Notes under the pieces: generated by a model
What the model saw: the letters and a program-made list of their open reading frames with translations, nothing else
What the model was told of the DNA's origin: nothing
Database searches by the model: none
Assembly: GCF_016908145.1 (NCBI RefSeq)
Contig: NZ_JAFBDI010000021.1
Coordinates: forward strand, 1-39,629
From: Marinitoga litoralis
GTDB lineage: Bacteria > Thermotogota > Thermotogae > Petrotogales > Petrotogaceae
Direction of reading: 5' to 3'
DNA: 39,629 bases
Part shown: positions 27,167-37,142 of the stretch, in pieces
Position numbering within the stretch: position 1 is the stretch's first letter
How the letters are laid out: the number at the start of each line of letters is the position of its first letter
Position numbers and translations under genes: made by a program

Positions 27167-28931
27167 ATTGTTCATTTATTAATTTTAATAAAGCTTTTGC
27201 AGCTAAAATTGGTCCATCTTCTTCGAATCCTTGAATTCCTAATTGTGTCTTTATTTCTCCAACTTTTACATTAGTTTTTATCATTTGTTCTAAGAATTTA
27301 TTTGCAATAATTTCATGTTTTTCTTTTCTTTGAACTGCACCAAAAGGATTTGCAAAATAACTATAAGTAAGTCCTACTTCAGCAGTAGTACCCTTTGCCA
27401 TCCTAGCGCCTTTAGCAAATATTTCATATGCTGTTTTACAATTATCATAAAAAGTCAAATAATCATCATTTTCAACTTTTGTATAATTATTAGCATATAA
27501 GAAATAATCAATTTTAGTTGGTTTAATTATTTCCTTATAATTTGAATATGGAACAATAACTCTAGCATTATTTTCATTTGGATTCATAAATATACTTCTA
27601 TCTATTGCAGAATAAGCATATCCTGGTTGTAAATCATCTAATCTTACAAATGCTCCAGTTTCTGTACCAAAAGCTACAACGTTACCATTTGAGTCTATTT
27701 CTAAAGAACCCATATCATCTATTAAAATATTCACTTCAGAAACTTCTTTTGAAAGTCTGTTTAAAGCGTCTAGGGTTTCAGATTTTCCAGCTCCACTATC
27801 TCCCATTAACATTACATTTGCTTTTTTCCCATTTCTTAAGATGATTTCTGCTAACGCTCCGTGAATTGGAAGATTTCCTTCATCAATTACTTTTAAATTA
27901 TGATTTGTTAATATCATTTTTTTCATATACCCAAAATAATCTAGTTCATCATCTCTTCCTAAAAGACTTATATAGGTTCCATCTTTTTCTTTGTATATAA
28001 CCCCACTTTTATATTCAGGGTTCTCAAAAAATTTATCTTCAAGTCCAAAGAAATAAATTCCATCTGGTTTCTTTTTTTGAACAACACCAAATCCTGTTAA
28101 TTCGAATAAATTGGTTAGACCAGCTGCCATAGCTAAATATTCCTTATATACATATACTAATAGATAATTTTTTCCAACATGGATTGGGAAAGCAAACCAA
28201 TCATTAGGATTTTCTAACTCTATTTTTTCTAAAATAGGGGAATCAATTACTTTAAATATTCCCTTTCTTTTGTTTGATTTGGTATAAAAAATAACTGGAG
28301 GTTCAAAAACTACTCCCCAAACAAATGGAACTTTGTATAAACTGTCTGCCCCATTTAATATATTCTCTTCAAATTTAGGGTAATCAATAGAAAATGCAAC
28401 TTGTGCTGCACTTGGTAATTGCCTTAACACTTTAAGTCTATCATCAGAAATATTTATTAATATTTGCCTATAAAAATTAGTAATTAAACTTTTTAAATCT
28501 GTATTATTTTTTATTAAAATCATCTCTTTGTATATCTTTTTTATTCCATTAGCTACAAAATCATTTCTTTGAATCATAAATCTATGCTTATTTCTCCATA
28601 AATTATAAATACTTTCAACAAATTTTGTGATTTGATCCTTTTTATCACTTAATTTTGGGAAACTGTAAAAAGGCGATGCATCTATTTCATCTATTTTTTC
28701 AGCAGACAAAGCAAATAACATTTTTATTATTTGATCAATATCATATCTATCTTCAACCTCGACAGCATCTTCATTTTTTAAAAAGTTAGAAAAAAATGTA
28801 ATTAAACTTTCTTTTCTTTCTTCTAAATCAGTTAAATATTCTATTATTAAATTTCTTAATATATTACTATGAATAATTTGAGCATTTGATAAATATGAAA
28901 CATTACCGTTAATTAAAACTGTTCTAGACAT
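27165..28931 (-). CDS. P-loop protein of the PEPCK/HPr-kinase-like superfamily, unknown substrate
   Basis: A 588-residue soluble protein. Its C-terminal half carries a P-loop (MLMGDSGAGKSETLDAL, about residues 368-384) followed by an acidic motif (ILIDDMGSLEID), a combination seen in HPr kinase and ATP-dependent PEP carboxykinase folds. The N-terminal 350 residues are not recognisable as classical PckA, and the overall length and order differ from canonical PEPCK. Proteins of this kind are often annotated as PEP carboxykinase; I would leave the substrate open. AAGGGGTGA precedes ATG 28931 and an extended -10 lies upstream. It is monocistronic. Confidence 0.65.
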   Translation of the reverse strand: MSRTVLINGNVSYLSNAQIIHSNILRNLIIEYLTDLEERKESLITFFSNFLKNEDAVEVEDRYDIDQIIKMLFALSAEKIDEIDASPFYSFPKLSDKKDQITKFVESIYNLWRNKHRFMIQRNDFVANGIKKIYKEMILIKNNTDLKSLITNFYRQILINISDDRLKVLRQLPSAAQVAFSIDYPKFEENILNGADSLYKVPFVWGVVFEPPVIFYTKSNKRKGIFKVIDSPILEKIELENPNDWFAFPIHVGKNYLLVYVYKEYLAMAAGLTNLFELTGFGVVQKKKPDGIYFFGLEDKFFENPEYKSGVIYKEKDGTYISLLGRDDELDYFGYMKKMILTNHNLKVIDEGNLPIHGALAEIILRNGKKANVMLMGDSGAGKSETLDALNRLSKEVSEVNILIDDMGSLEIDSNGNVVAFGTETGAFVRLDDLQPGYAYSAIDRSIFMNPNENNARVIVPYSNYKEIIKPTKIDYFLYANNYTKVENDDYLTFYDNCKTAYEIFAKGARMAKGTTAEVGLTYSYFANPFGAVQRKEKHEIIANKFLEQMIKTNVKVGEIKTQLGIQGFEEDGPILAAKALLKLINEQ

Positions 28932-28963
28932 AAAATCACCCCTTATCTTGTATTTCTATTTTG

Positions 28964-28972
28964 ATTATACCA
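28964..28972 (-). promoter_or_regulatory. Extended -10 promoter of the PEPCK-like gene
   Basis: Minus strand TGGTATAAT (28972-28964), about 20 bases before the AAGGGGTGA ribosome binding site. No good -35 is seen. Confidence 0.55.
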
Positions 28973-29091
28973 CAAAATAACGGGATAGAGAAAATATTAA
29001 TTTACTATAAAAATATTACATTATTTTAAATTAAAAATACAAAATTAAATGGTAAAATATTATGATAAATAATTATTAGGAGGTAATCAAT

Positions 29092-29469
29092 ATGTTTAGA
29101 ATATTATTAAAGGGGAAAATTCATAGAGCTTCTGTTACAGAAAAAAATATTCATTATGAGGGTAGTGTAACTATTGATGAAGAGTTAATGGAATTAGCAG
29201 ATATTGAAGAAAATGAGTTAGTTCAAATAGTTGATATAAATAATGGAGCTAGATTTGAAACATATGTAATTAAAGGACCAAGAGGTTCGAGAATTATAGG
29301 GTTAAATGGAGCTGCTGCTAGAATGGTTGAATTAGGAGATAAAGTAATTATTATGGCATATGGATTGTTTTCAAAAGAAGAAAAAAGTAATCCAAAAATA
29401 GTAGTGGTTGATGATAATAATAATCCAAAAATGATAAAAAATCATGAAGAACCTAGAACGGAGTGTTGA
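29092..29469 (+). CDS. panD: Aspartate 1-decarboxylase PanD
   Basis: Makes beta-alanine from aspartate for pantothenate and coenzyme A synthesis, 125 residues. The self-cleavage site that forms the pyruvoyl cofactor is visible: G24-S25 in YEGSVTID. K9, H11 and Y22 are also as in the family, and [12 protein letters not shown] is conserved. AGGAGGTAA lies before the ATG. Two bases after its stop begins tmcAL. The other pantothenate genes are not here. Confidence 0.95.
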   Translation: MFRILLKGKIHRASVTEKNIHYEGSVTIDEELMELADIEENELVQIVDINNGARFETYVIKGPRGSRIIGLNGAAARMVELGDKVIIMAYGLFSKEEKSNPKIVVVDDNNNPKMIKNHEEPRTEC

Positions 29470-29471
29470 GA

Positions 29472-30761
29472 TTGAAAGTCCTAGGGGTAATAGTAGAGTA
29501 TAATCCTTTTCATAATGGACATTATTACCATCTTCAAAAAGCTAAGGAATTAATAAATCCAGATTATACTGTAGCTGTTATGAGTGGTAATTTTGTCCAA
29601 AGAGGAGAGCCTGCAATAATTGATAAATTTTCTAGAACAGAAATAGCTTTAAAAAAAGGTATAGATATTGTTTTTGAATTGCCTTTTTTATACTCAATAC
29701 AAGATGCTAATGGTTTTGCATTAGGTTCTATAGGAGTATTGGATAGAACAAATGTTGTGACGGATTTAGTATTTGGAAGTGAATCATCTGATATAAAAAC
29801 ATTGGATTTAATATCAGAAGTAATATTTAATCAACCAGAAGAATATAAAAATTTGCTTAAAAAATTTTTGAAAGAAGGGCATTCTTTTCCAAATGCTAGG
29901 AAATATGCCCTTCTTGATTATTTTGAAAATAAAATTGACAAGGAAAAAATTTTAATAATAGAAAAATCCAATGATATTTTAGGTTTAGAATATTTAAAAG
30001 CATTAAAAAGTTATAATTCAAAAATAATTCCGCATACCATAAAACGTCAAGGCGCAAATTATAATGATGAAGATTTCAAGGGTATTTTTTCTAGTGCTAC
30101 AGCCATTAGAAAATTATGGAAAGAGAAAAAATATGAATTAATTAAACAATCTGTTCCCAAAGAAACATATGAAATAATTATGAGAGAAGAAAAATTAGGA
30201 AAAGCTCCAATATTTTTAAAGGATTTTGAGATTTCGTTATTATCTTATTTAAGGACATTAGATAGAGATAATATTAAAGGAATATTTGGGGTTAATGAAG
30301 GAATAGAGCAAAGGATAATCGAAGCTGCTAAAGAAACTGCTTCGATTGAAGAGTTTTATTCTTTGGTTAAGGCGAAACGATTTACATATACAAGAATTAA
30401 AAGAACATTATTAAATATTTATTTTAAAATAGAAAGTGATCTTATCAATCAAATGAATAAAAATGGTCCACAATATTTAAGGGTTTTAGGTTTTAATGAA
30501 AAAGGACAAGAGTTGTTATCGATTATGAAAAAGAAAGTTAATTATCCTATAATAACAACTCCTTCAAATTATATTTCAATAATAAAAAATATAGAAAAGG
30601 ATGTAAAAAATAAAAGAAAAGAATGGAAGCTTAATAAAGAATTATATTTTAAAAGTATAGAATATGATTTTAAAGCAACAAATGTATATTCATTATATTA
30701 TAAAAACAAAGAATATTCTAAATACGAATTAGATAAAAAAATTCAGATTATTAGAGGGTGA
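29472..30761 (+). CDS. tmcAL: tRNA(Met) cytidine acetate ligase TmcAL
   Basis: Nucleotidyltransferase-fold enzyme (formerly YlbM/DUF795) that activates acetate and acetylates the wobble cytidine of elongator tRNA-Met, about 429 residues. Motifs are VEYNPFHNGHYYHL with the HNGH nucleotide-binding site, VAVMSGNFVQRGEPAI, and the C-terminal AKRFTYTRIKRTLL. I chose TTG 29472: GGAG lies 8 bases upstream, and the resulting start (LKVLGVIVEYNPF) matches the family N-terminus. The longer GTG at 29463 is inside that ribosome binding site. Confidence 0.93.
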   Translation: MKVLGVIVEYNPFHNGHYYHLQKAKELINPDYTVAVMSGNFVQRGEPAIIDKFSRTEIALKKGIDIVFELPFLYSIQDANGFALGSIGVLDRTNVVTDLVFGSESSDIKTLDLISEVIFNQPEEYKNLLKKFLKEGHSFPNARKYALLDYFENKIDKEKILIIEKSNDILGLEYLKALKSYNSKIIPHTIKRQGANYNDEDFKGIFSSATAIRKLWKEKKYELIKQSVPKETYEIIMREEKLGKAPIFLKDFEISLLSYLRTLDRDNIKGIFGVNEGIEQRIIEAAKETASIEEFYSLVKAKRFTYTRIKRTLLNIYFKIESDLINQMNKNGPQYLRVLGFNEKGQELLSIMKKKVNYPIITTPSNYISIIKNIEKDVKNKRKEWKLNKELYFKSIEYDFKATNVYSLYYKNKEYSKYELDKKIQIIRG

Positions 30762-30765
30762 GAGT

Positions 30766-32736
30766 ATGAAAAAATTATTAATAATATTATTTATTTTATT
30801 ATCTATTTATTCTTTTTCTAGGAATATTACAATATATTATACTCATGATGCGAGTTCAGTGATTTTAATTGGAGATTTTGGTGAATTTGAAATGGAAAAA
30901 AGTAATACTGGTATATGGAAAAAAGAATTAGATCTAAATGAAGGTGAATATAAGTATTTATTTTTAGTTGATGGTAGAGAAGAAATTGATTATAAGAATT
31001 TAAATACAGTATATTCTAATGGGAAAATATATTCATTATTGATTATAAAAGACGAAACATTTATTCCGGAAAAAGGTGATGGTAATGTCGATGTAATATT
31101 TGATATAGAAAGAAGATATATTAATCCAGTAAAACCTGGAGAAATATATTTATCTATAGAATTAAATAAAAATGATGCGGAAGATGTATTTTTTGTTGGT
31201 AACGGAGAAGTTTTAAAAAAAGAAATTATAGAATATGAAAAAACTATACTATATAGATTTCACGTAATTACTCCTGTAAATATATTAAATTATAAATTTG
31301 TTATTAAAGATGGTATTAATATAGAGTTTCCTGAAAATTATTATTTAAATTTTAATTTTGATAACCCTATTGTTAACTATTTAAATGTTCCTGAATGGTC
31401 AAAAGGGGTAATATATTATCAAATTTTCCCAGAAAGATTTAGAAATGGAAATAAAGAAAATGATCCAAAATATACTAATAATTGGTATGGCCCATATGAT
31501 ACAGCATCATTAGGATCAAATGGTTTTTTTGGTGGGGATTTAGAAGGAGTTATTCAATCAATAGATTACTTAAATGAATTAGGTATTGAAGCTATATATT
31601 TTAATCCTATTTTTGAATCAGTATCAAGTCATAAATATGACACAAAAGATTATATGAAGATAGATCCTCATTTTGGTGATGAAAAGGTATTTGAAGAAAT
31701 AGTAAACAAATTAAAAGAAAATAATATTAAAGTAATATTAGATGGTGTTTTTAATCATTCAGGTGATGAATTTTTTGCAATGCAAGATATTTTTAAGAAT
31801 CAACAAAAGTCTAAATATTTAGATTGGTATTATATAAAGAAATTTCCGGTAAGAAAATCCTCAGATAGCTATGAATCATGGTGGGGATATGCAGATTTAC
31901 CAAAATTAAATTTAGATAATTTTCAAGTAAGGTCTTATATTATTCAAGTATTAGGGAAGTGGATGAGTTATGGAATTGATGGTTGGAGATTAGATGCAGT
32001 TGATCAAGTTAAAGACTCATTTTGGGAATTATTTTATTATCCAATTGTAAAAGAAATTAATCCAAATACAATAATTAGTGGAGAGTATTGGAAAGATTCA
32101 ACACATTATTTTAATTATCCAGCTTTTGATGTAGTAATGAATTATTTATTTAGAGATGCAGTTTTAGGTTACGCTAAAGGAGGAAGTGCTTCTAATTTTG
32201 TTAAAAATACAGATTATTTAAAAGAGTATCCTCCACAAATTATTCATAGATTATGGAATATGTTAGATAGTCATGATACAGCAAGGGTTATAACAGAATT
32301 AAATGGGGATATTAATAAACTTAAAATAGCTGTAGGAATTCAAATGACATTTGTAGGAGCTCCAGTTATATATTATGGTGATGAAATAGGATTAGATGGT
32401 GGAAAAGATCCATGGTGTAGAAAGCCGTTCCCTTGGGATGAAGAATTTTGGAATATGGATGTATTTGAATATTATAAATCCTTGATAAAATTAAGAAAAG
32501 AACATGAAGCAGTAAGATATGGTGAATATGAAGTGATAAAAAAGAAACTTGGAGCATTAGTATATAGAAGATTTACTGAAAATGATGAAATTATAGTTAT
32601 TACAAATTCAAGGAAAACTCCTGTAAAATTAAATATTGATTTAAAAAATAACTATTATGATTATTTCACAGGAGAAAAAATAACCAATATAACAGAAATA
32701 GATGGAGTTAGCATAAAAATATTAATAAGGCAGTGA
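30766..32736 (+). CDS. Secreted alpha-amylase family GH13 glycoside hydrolase
   Basis: Probably an alpha-glucan hydrolase (neopullulanase, cyclomaltodextrinase or amylase type), 656 residues. It has an N-terminal signal peptide (MKKLLIILFILLSIYSFS), a CBM48-like carbohydrate module (VILIGDFGEFEM to GEYKYLFLVDG, about 30-75), a second beta domain, then the GH13 barrel starting at KGVIYYQIFPERF. The four conserved regions are intact: DGVFNHSG near 326, GWRLDAVD with nucleophile D410, SGEYW with acid E440, and LDSHD with D504. A short C-terminal beta domain follows. No lipobox, so released or periplasmic. The start follows tmcAL by 4 bases. Confidence 0.92.
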   Translation: MKKLLIILFILLSIYSFSRNITIYYTHDASSVILIGDFGEFEMEKSNTGIWKKELDLNEGEYKYLFLVDGREEIDYKNLNTVYSNGKIYSLLIIKDETFIPEKGDGNVDVIFDIERRYINPVKPGEIYLSIELNKNDAEDVFFVGNGEVLKKEIIEYEKTILYRFHVITPVNILNYKFVIKDGINIEFPENYYLNFNFDNPIVNYLNVPEWSKGVIYYQIFPERFRNGNKENDPKYTNNWYGPYDTASLGSNGFFGGDLEGVIQSIDYLNELGIEAIYFNPIFESVSSHKYDTKDYMKIDPHFGDEKVFEEIVNKLKENNIKVILDGVFNHSGDEFFAMQDIFKNQQKSKYLDWYYIKKFPVRKSSDSYESWWGYADLPKLNLDNFQVRSYIIQVLGKWMSYGIDGWRLDAVDQVKDSFWELFYYPIVKEINPNTIISGEYWKDSTHYFNYPAFDVVMNYLFRDAVLGYAKGGSASNFVKNTDYLKEYPPQIIHRLWNMLDSHDTARVITELNGDINKLKIAVGIQMTFVGAPVIYYGDEIGLDGGKDPWCRKPFPWDEEFWNMDVFEYYKSLIKLRKEHEAVRYGEYEVIKKKLGALVYRRFTENDEIIVITNSRKTPVKLNIDLKNNYYDYFTGEKITNITEIDGVSIKILIRQ

Positions 32737-32740
32737 TTAT

Positions 32741-35014
32741 ATGTATTATTATGAAACAGCAGTTTTTGGAACATATACTTATACTACATTTACATATTCA
32801 TATGATGAAAAATTAAGAATTGGACAAAGGGTATTAGTTGATTTTAGAAATCAGCAAAAATTAGGTGTTATTTTATCAGAAACTACAAAAAAAGAATATG
32901 AGGTAAAGGATATTGAATTAATAATTGATAATGAACCATTAATAAATGAAAAACATATAGAGATTATTAAAAAAGCATCAAAAAAATTTCTTATGCCTAT
33001 TAGCGAAATTGCTAAATTAGTATTTCCACCAAACTCATCTGATAGAATAAGGATAAAAATAATTCCAAAGTCACCGATTTTTGAGAAAGAAATATTTTTA
33101 GATGAATATTATAGGAATTTTAAAACGAAAAGAGAAGCTAATAAAAAATTAAAGGAATTAATAAAAAATAATATTGTGGAACTAAAAGTACATTTTAAAA
33201 AAGTTATAGAAAAAAAGGATAATTATATTATATTGAAAAAGGAAATTACAGATATATTGAATGATAAATTATCATCATCAGCTATGAAAGTAATTAATTA
33301 TATTATTGCAAATAATAATAGAATAAAAGAAGATGAATTATATGATAATAAAATTATTTCGAAATCATCAACTGTTTTAAAAACATTATTGAAAAAAGAA
33401 ATAATAGAAATAAAAGAAGAAGAAGAAAAAGAAGAATTTTTTGTTGAATTAACCGATAAGCAAAATGAAATTAAAAATGAGATCTTAAAAAGTAATAACA
33501 GTATAGATTTATTATATGGAGTAACAGGCAGCGGAAAAACAGAGATTTTTTTTGAAGTTATGGAGGAATATCTAAAAAAGAATAAAAAGATATTGATAAT
33601 AATACCAGAAATTTCTTTAACTCCACAATTTGTTTTTAGAGTAAAAAGAAGATTTAATAATAAAAATGTTGGTATATATCATTCAAATATAAACAGTTCT
33701 GAAAGAACAAATACATGGTATAAGGCTATAAATGGTGAAATAGATATTTTAATAGGTACTAGAAGTGCTATATGGATTCCTATAAATAATTTAGGAACTA
33801 TAATAATTGACGAGGAACATGATCAATCATTATATCAATTTGATCAAATTTCGTATGATGCAGTAGAAGTAGGAGTTTTAAGATCAAAAATAGAAAATGT
33901 TAAGTTAATATTGTCTTCTGCTACACCAACATTAAGGGAAATGAAAAAATCTTTTGATAAAGAAATAAATTTTCTTGAACTGAAAGAAAGAGTTTTCACA
34001 GAGATGCCAGAAATAGAAGTTCTTGATATGAAAAAAGAGGAAAAATTAAGCTGGATATTTGCAAAAAGAACCTTGGAAGAAATAAATAATGTTTTGAAAA
34101 ATAATGAAAAAGCATTAATTTTTTCACCTACAAAAGGATATGCAAATTATTTGATATGTACTAATTGTGGTAATGTTTTAAAGTGTGAAAATTGCGATGT
34201 GTCTTATACATATCATAGATATGAGAATAAATTAAAATGCCATTATTGTGGAGATGAAAAAAGAGTTCCAAATGCATGTCCGGTATGTGGGAATCCGGAA
34301 CTACAACTTAGAGGATATGGAACTGAAAGAGTTGTGAATGAATTATTGAAATTTTTTCCAAATAGGAAAATAATAAGAATGGATAGAGAAATAATTAAAT
34401 CATATGAAGATTTAAATTTATCTATGGAAGAACTTAGAAAAGAAGGTCCATGTATAATTGTAGGTACAAAAATAATAACAAAAGGATTAGATGTGCAAGA
34501 TATTAAATTAGTTGTAGTTTTAGATAGCGATAGATATTTAAATTTTCCTGAATATACATCACATGAACATACAGCTTCATTATTAATTCAAGTTGCAGGA
34601 AGATCTGGTAGAAAAGAACAAGGAAAAGTTATTATTCAAACATTTAAGTCAGAATCTGAATTTTTTAAATTTGTTAAGGAACATGATTATGATAATATAA
34701 TTGAAATGGAACTAAATAATAGGAAAAAATATAATTATCCGCCATATTCTGATTTAATAATTTTTATTTTTTCAAATGCAAAGGAAGAAATCGCTTTAAA
34801 AAATTCTACGGATTTTTATGATTTGTTAGAAAATGAAAGTTTGAATGCTGAAATTCTTGAACCTACAGAACCATTAATACCTAAATTAAGAGGAGAGTAT
34901 AGGTATCAAGTAATAGTTAAAGGAAATGTTGATAAGGAAAAATTCTATAATATTATCTCTAGATACTCAAAAAAAATGTATGTTTATGTAAATCCCCCGA
35001 CTACATTATTGTAA
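32741..35014 (+). CDS. priA: Primosomal replication restart helicase PriA
   Basis: 3'-5' helicase that reloads the replisome at stalled forks, 757 residues. It has an N-terminal DNA-binding domain, Walker A GVTGSGKTE near residue 260, the DEEH box (IIIDEEHDQS), and four CxxC pairs binding zinc (CTNC, CENC, CHYC, CPVC, starting near residue 473). The C-terminal helicase lobe includes GTKIITKGLDVQDIKLV and QVAGRSGRKEQGKV. The ribosome binding site is weak; the ATG lies 4 bases after the GH13 stop, suggesting coupling. It ends the panD, tmcAL, GH13, priA run. Confidence 0.95.
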   Translation: MYYYETAVFGTYTYTTFTYSYDEKLRIGQRVLVDFRNQQKLGVILSETTKKEYEVKDIELIIDNEPLINEKHIEIIKKASKKFLMPISEIAKLVFPPNSSDRIRIKIIPKSPIFEKEIFLDEYYRNFKTKREANKKLKELIKNNIVELKVHFKKVIEKKDNYIILKKEITDILNDKLSSSAMKVINYIIANNNRIKEDELYDNKIISKSSTVLKTLLKKEIIEIKEEEEKEEFFVELTDKQNEIKNEILKSNNSIDLLYGVTGSGKTEIFFEVMEEYLKKNKKILIIIPEISLTPQFVFRVKRRFNNKNVGIYHSNINSSERTNTWYKAINGEIDILIGTRSAIWIPINNLGTIIIDEEHDQSLYQFDQISYDAVEVGVLRSKIENVKLILSSATPTLREMKKSFDKEINFLELKERVFTEMPEIEVLDMKKEEKLSWIFAKRTLEEINNVLKNNEKALIFSPTKGYANYLICTNCGNVLKCENCDVSYTYHRYENKLKCHYCGDEKRVPNACPVCGNPELQLRGYGTERVVNELLKFFPNRKIIRMDREIIKSYEDLNLSMEELRKEGPCIIVGTKIITKGLDVQDIKLVVVLDSDRYLNFPEYTSHEHTASLLIQVAGRSGRKEQGKVIIQTFKSESEFFKFVKEHDYDNIIEMELNNRKKYNYPPYSDLIIFIFSNAKEEIALKNSTDFYDLLENESLNAEILEPTEPLIPKLRGEYRYQVIVKGNVDKEKFYNIISRYSKKMYVYVNPPTTLL

Positions 35015-35016
35015 AC

Positions 35017-35053
35017 AAATATTGGAATAAAGCATTGCTTTATTCCAATATTT
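35017..35053. terminator. Bidirectional terminator between priA and the nuclease lipoprotein gene
   Basis: A perfect 16-bp stem, AAATATTGGAATAAAG (35017-35032) with its complement (35038-35053), loop CATTG. It overlaps the end of the minus-strand nuclease gene. Confidence 0.88.
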
Positions 35054-35861
35054 TAATTTCAAACTCTGCCCTTGCTAATATTTCATATTTTCCATTTTCT
35101 TTCCAAATTTCTCCATATATCATAATTTCTTTTCCTTTTAAGTCAAATAAATTCAAATTATTAAAGAATGCATTATATTCATCTCTTCTAATACTAATAT
35201 AAAATCTATCACTATCAGAATAAATTTTATAAAAAGAACCAGAACTAATTACGTTAGCAACTTTAAATTTTACATTTCTAATTTTTCCTATATCTTCATC
35301 TGTTAAATTAATATCTTCTATAATTCTACTACTATCATCAAAATATTTAAAAATACCTTTTCTATCCTGAAAAGCTTTTTTATAAGCTTCTATAAAATCA
35401 TCTTTATGCTTAGATGTATCAGAATAAAAAAGTGGTCTAGCATATCCGTTTTCCATAATCTCTTTATTTAGAAAATGCATTTTCCCATCTTTTCCTTTAT
35501 AATATACATAAGCCAATAATCTATCATAGTTTCCGTATTTTTCATTATCAAAATCTAAATAAACATAAGACTTTTTTGCATTTTCTGTATATATTTTATT
35601 TCTTGTAAACCAATAAGCTTTATCGCCTAATTCACCTAAAGGTTTATCTCCGCTGTGAGTTTCAGGAGTGTCAATTCCTATAAGTCTTACAGATATTTCT
35701 TCACCGTTATCATATATTTTTATAGTATCTCCATCAACAACTCTACTTACATAATATGATTTATCAAAAGTTAGTGAATTATTTATCTGTTGTTTCGAAC
35801 AAGAACTGATTAATAGTAATGAGAGTAAAATAAATAAGATTAGAATACTTTTTTTATACAT
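35040..35861 (-). CDS. Staphylococcal-nuclease-like lipoprotein
   Basis: A surface-anchored thermonuclease-type protein of 273 residues that probably cuts extracellular DNA or RNA. It has a lipobox ending LLISSC, then an SNase domain with the active-site pattern VDGDTIKI, VRLIGIDTPET, a later YGRYDR-like YGNYDRLLAYVY, and NGYARPL. The C-terminal about 80 residues (KIRNVKFKVANVISSG onward) look like an OB-fold. I chose ATG 35861; the longer ATG at 35882 overlaps the GAGGAGGTG ribosome binding site, which lies about 10 bases upstream of 35861. The -10 promoter lies at 35922-35927. Confidence 0.9.
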   Translation of the reverse strand: MYKKSILILFILLSLLLISSCSKQQINNSLTFDKSYYVSRVVDGDTIKIYDNGEEISVRLIGIDTPETHSGDKPLGELGDKAYWFTRNKIYTENAKKSYVYLDFDNEKYGNYDRLLAYVYYKGKDGKMHFLNKEIMENGYARPLFYSDTSKHKDDFIEAYKKAFQDRKGIFKYFDDSSRIIEDINLTDEDIGKIRNVKFKVANVISSGSFYKIYSDSDRFYISIRRDEYNAFFNNLNLFDLKGKEIMIYGEIWKENGKYEILARAEFEIKILE

Positions 35862-35921
35862 TGTTACAATACACCTCCTCATTTTTTATGTTATAATGTT
35901 ATGTTAAAGTCATAGCAACAT

Positions 35922-35950
35922 ATTATATCATAAAATTTTTTAGATTTAAA
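35922..35950 (-). promoter_or_regulatory. Promoter of the nuclease lipoprotein gene
   Basis: Minus strand -35 TTTAAA (35950-35945), 17-base spacer, -10 TATAAT (35927-35922) with TGA before it. On the plus strand TGTTATAAT near 35889-35897 may serve the divergent barrel gene, but its -35 is poor. Confidence 0.55.
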
Positions 35951-35965
35951 TAGGAGGGGTGTTTT

Positions 35966-37111
35966 ATGAAAAAAGTCGCTTTTTTATTTTTGTTTTTACT
36001 TGTCATTGTTATGACATTTGCTGCATTTTCAGGTACTAAGTTTTCAGTTTTGGGTATCTATACAGTTAATTTGGACGATCCAGGTAGCTACGTTGATGTT
36101 TTTCCAATAACATATTTTGATATTGGATTAACTGACAACTTATCGCTAAGATTTAATGATTATATAACTTTAGATTCTTCAGTATTAACATATGATATTG
36201 GAAATAAAACTTATGAGTTTAAATTACCTAGATATTATTATTTGCAATATAAAATAGGATATGATATTTTACTTATGTTTGGTAAATTTAAATTTAGAGA
36301 TTATCCATATGATTTAAGATCTGATTTTTCATTTAGAGTTGGTGGATTTAGAGATGATTTAGGAGATAAAGATTATACTTTGAATCCTATGAATATGGCA
36401 ATAGGCGGTTATATAAAACCTTTTGGAGAAATAAAATTTGGTGGAGCATATGATTTAGAAAATAAATCTATTTATGCTTATGCTGGTTTGGATGCAAGAT
36501 ATACAAAGTATATGTTCTATTTATCTCAAGATAATAGATTTGATAAATTATCCGCATCATTTGCAGGGTATAATTCAATAAAATGGAGCAGAAAACTTAT
36601 TACTCAATTATATTATGGTATAGGATATGCTATACCTTCAACCATTGATTCTATTTCTGAAATAACAAATAATATTTCAGATTTAGTTAAAATATTACCA
36701 TTACCTAAAATTGCTTTAGGTGGAAAGATAAACTATTATCCACTTTATTTAAAAGGATTGATTTATTATAATATGGATGAAAATAATGAAAATATATATT
36801 ATTTAGATGTAGATGCAGCAACTAATGATCCATCTAATAAAAAATGGTTGTATGAGGCAAGGTTTGGATATTATTTACCAAAGCCTTGGACTTTAGAATT
36901 ATTCTTCCAAGGTAATTCTTTAGATGATGGAATATTAACTGATTACATTACAAATTATGGAATTAAATTAATGGGTGAAGATTTTGATTTGACTTTTGCA
37001 ATGAAAGATATTAATGGTAGAGCAGATGGGGAACAAAAATTTGTAATGAGCTTTACAACATGGACAGATTTTGTTATAACTGAAAGATCATTAACAAGAA
37101 TATTATTTTAA
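35966..37111 (+). CDS. Putative outer-membrane (toga) beta-barrel protein
   Basis: A 381-residue exported protein: signal peptide MKKVAFLFLFLLVIVMTFAAF, then an aromatic-rich sequence of alternating polar and hydrophobic beta strands (YYYLQYKIGYDILLMFGKFKF, YAYAGLDARYTKYMFYLS, TWTLELF-like stretches). It ends in phenylalanine (SLTRILF), a common feature of barrel proteins. No periplasmic coiled-coil or S-layer domain is seen. I do not recognise a specific family. AGGAGGGGTG lies before ATG 35966. Channel function is inferred only from the barrel pattern. Confidence 0.65.
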   Translation: MKKVAFLFLFLLVIVMTFAAFSGTKFSVLGIYTVNLDDPGSYVDVFPITYFDIGLTDNLSLRFNDYITLDSSVLTYDIGNKTYEFKLPRYYYLQYKIGYDILLMFGKFKFRDYPYDLRSDFSFRVGGFRDDLGDKDYTLNPMNMAIGGYIKPFGEIKFGGAYDLENKSIYAYAGLDARYTKYMFYLSQDNRFDKLSASFAGYNSIKWSRKLITQLYYGIGYAIPSTIDSISEITNNISDLVKILPLPKIALGGKINYYPLYLKGLIYYNMDENNENIYYLDVDAATNDPSNKKWLYEARFGYYLPKPWTLELFFQGNSLDDGILTDYITNYGIKLMGEDFDLTFAMKDINGRADGEQKFVMSFTTWTDFVITERSLTRILF

Positions 37112-37142
37112 AATTTATCATATTAATTAGGGGGTGTTTAAG

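Noticed and set aside
29463-29471. Longer GTG start for tmcAL
   Set aside because: The GTG lies inside the GGAG ribosome binding site; TTG 29472 gives the family-typical N-terminus.
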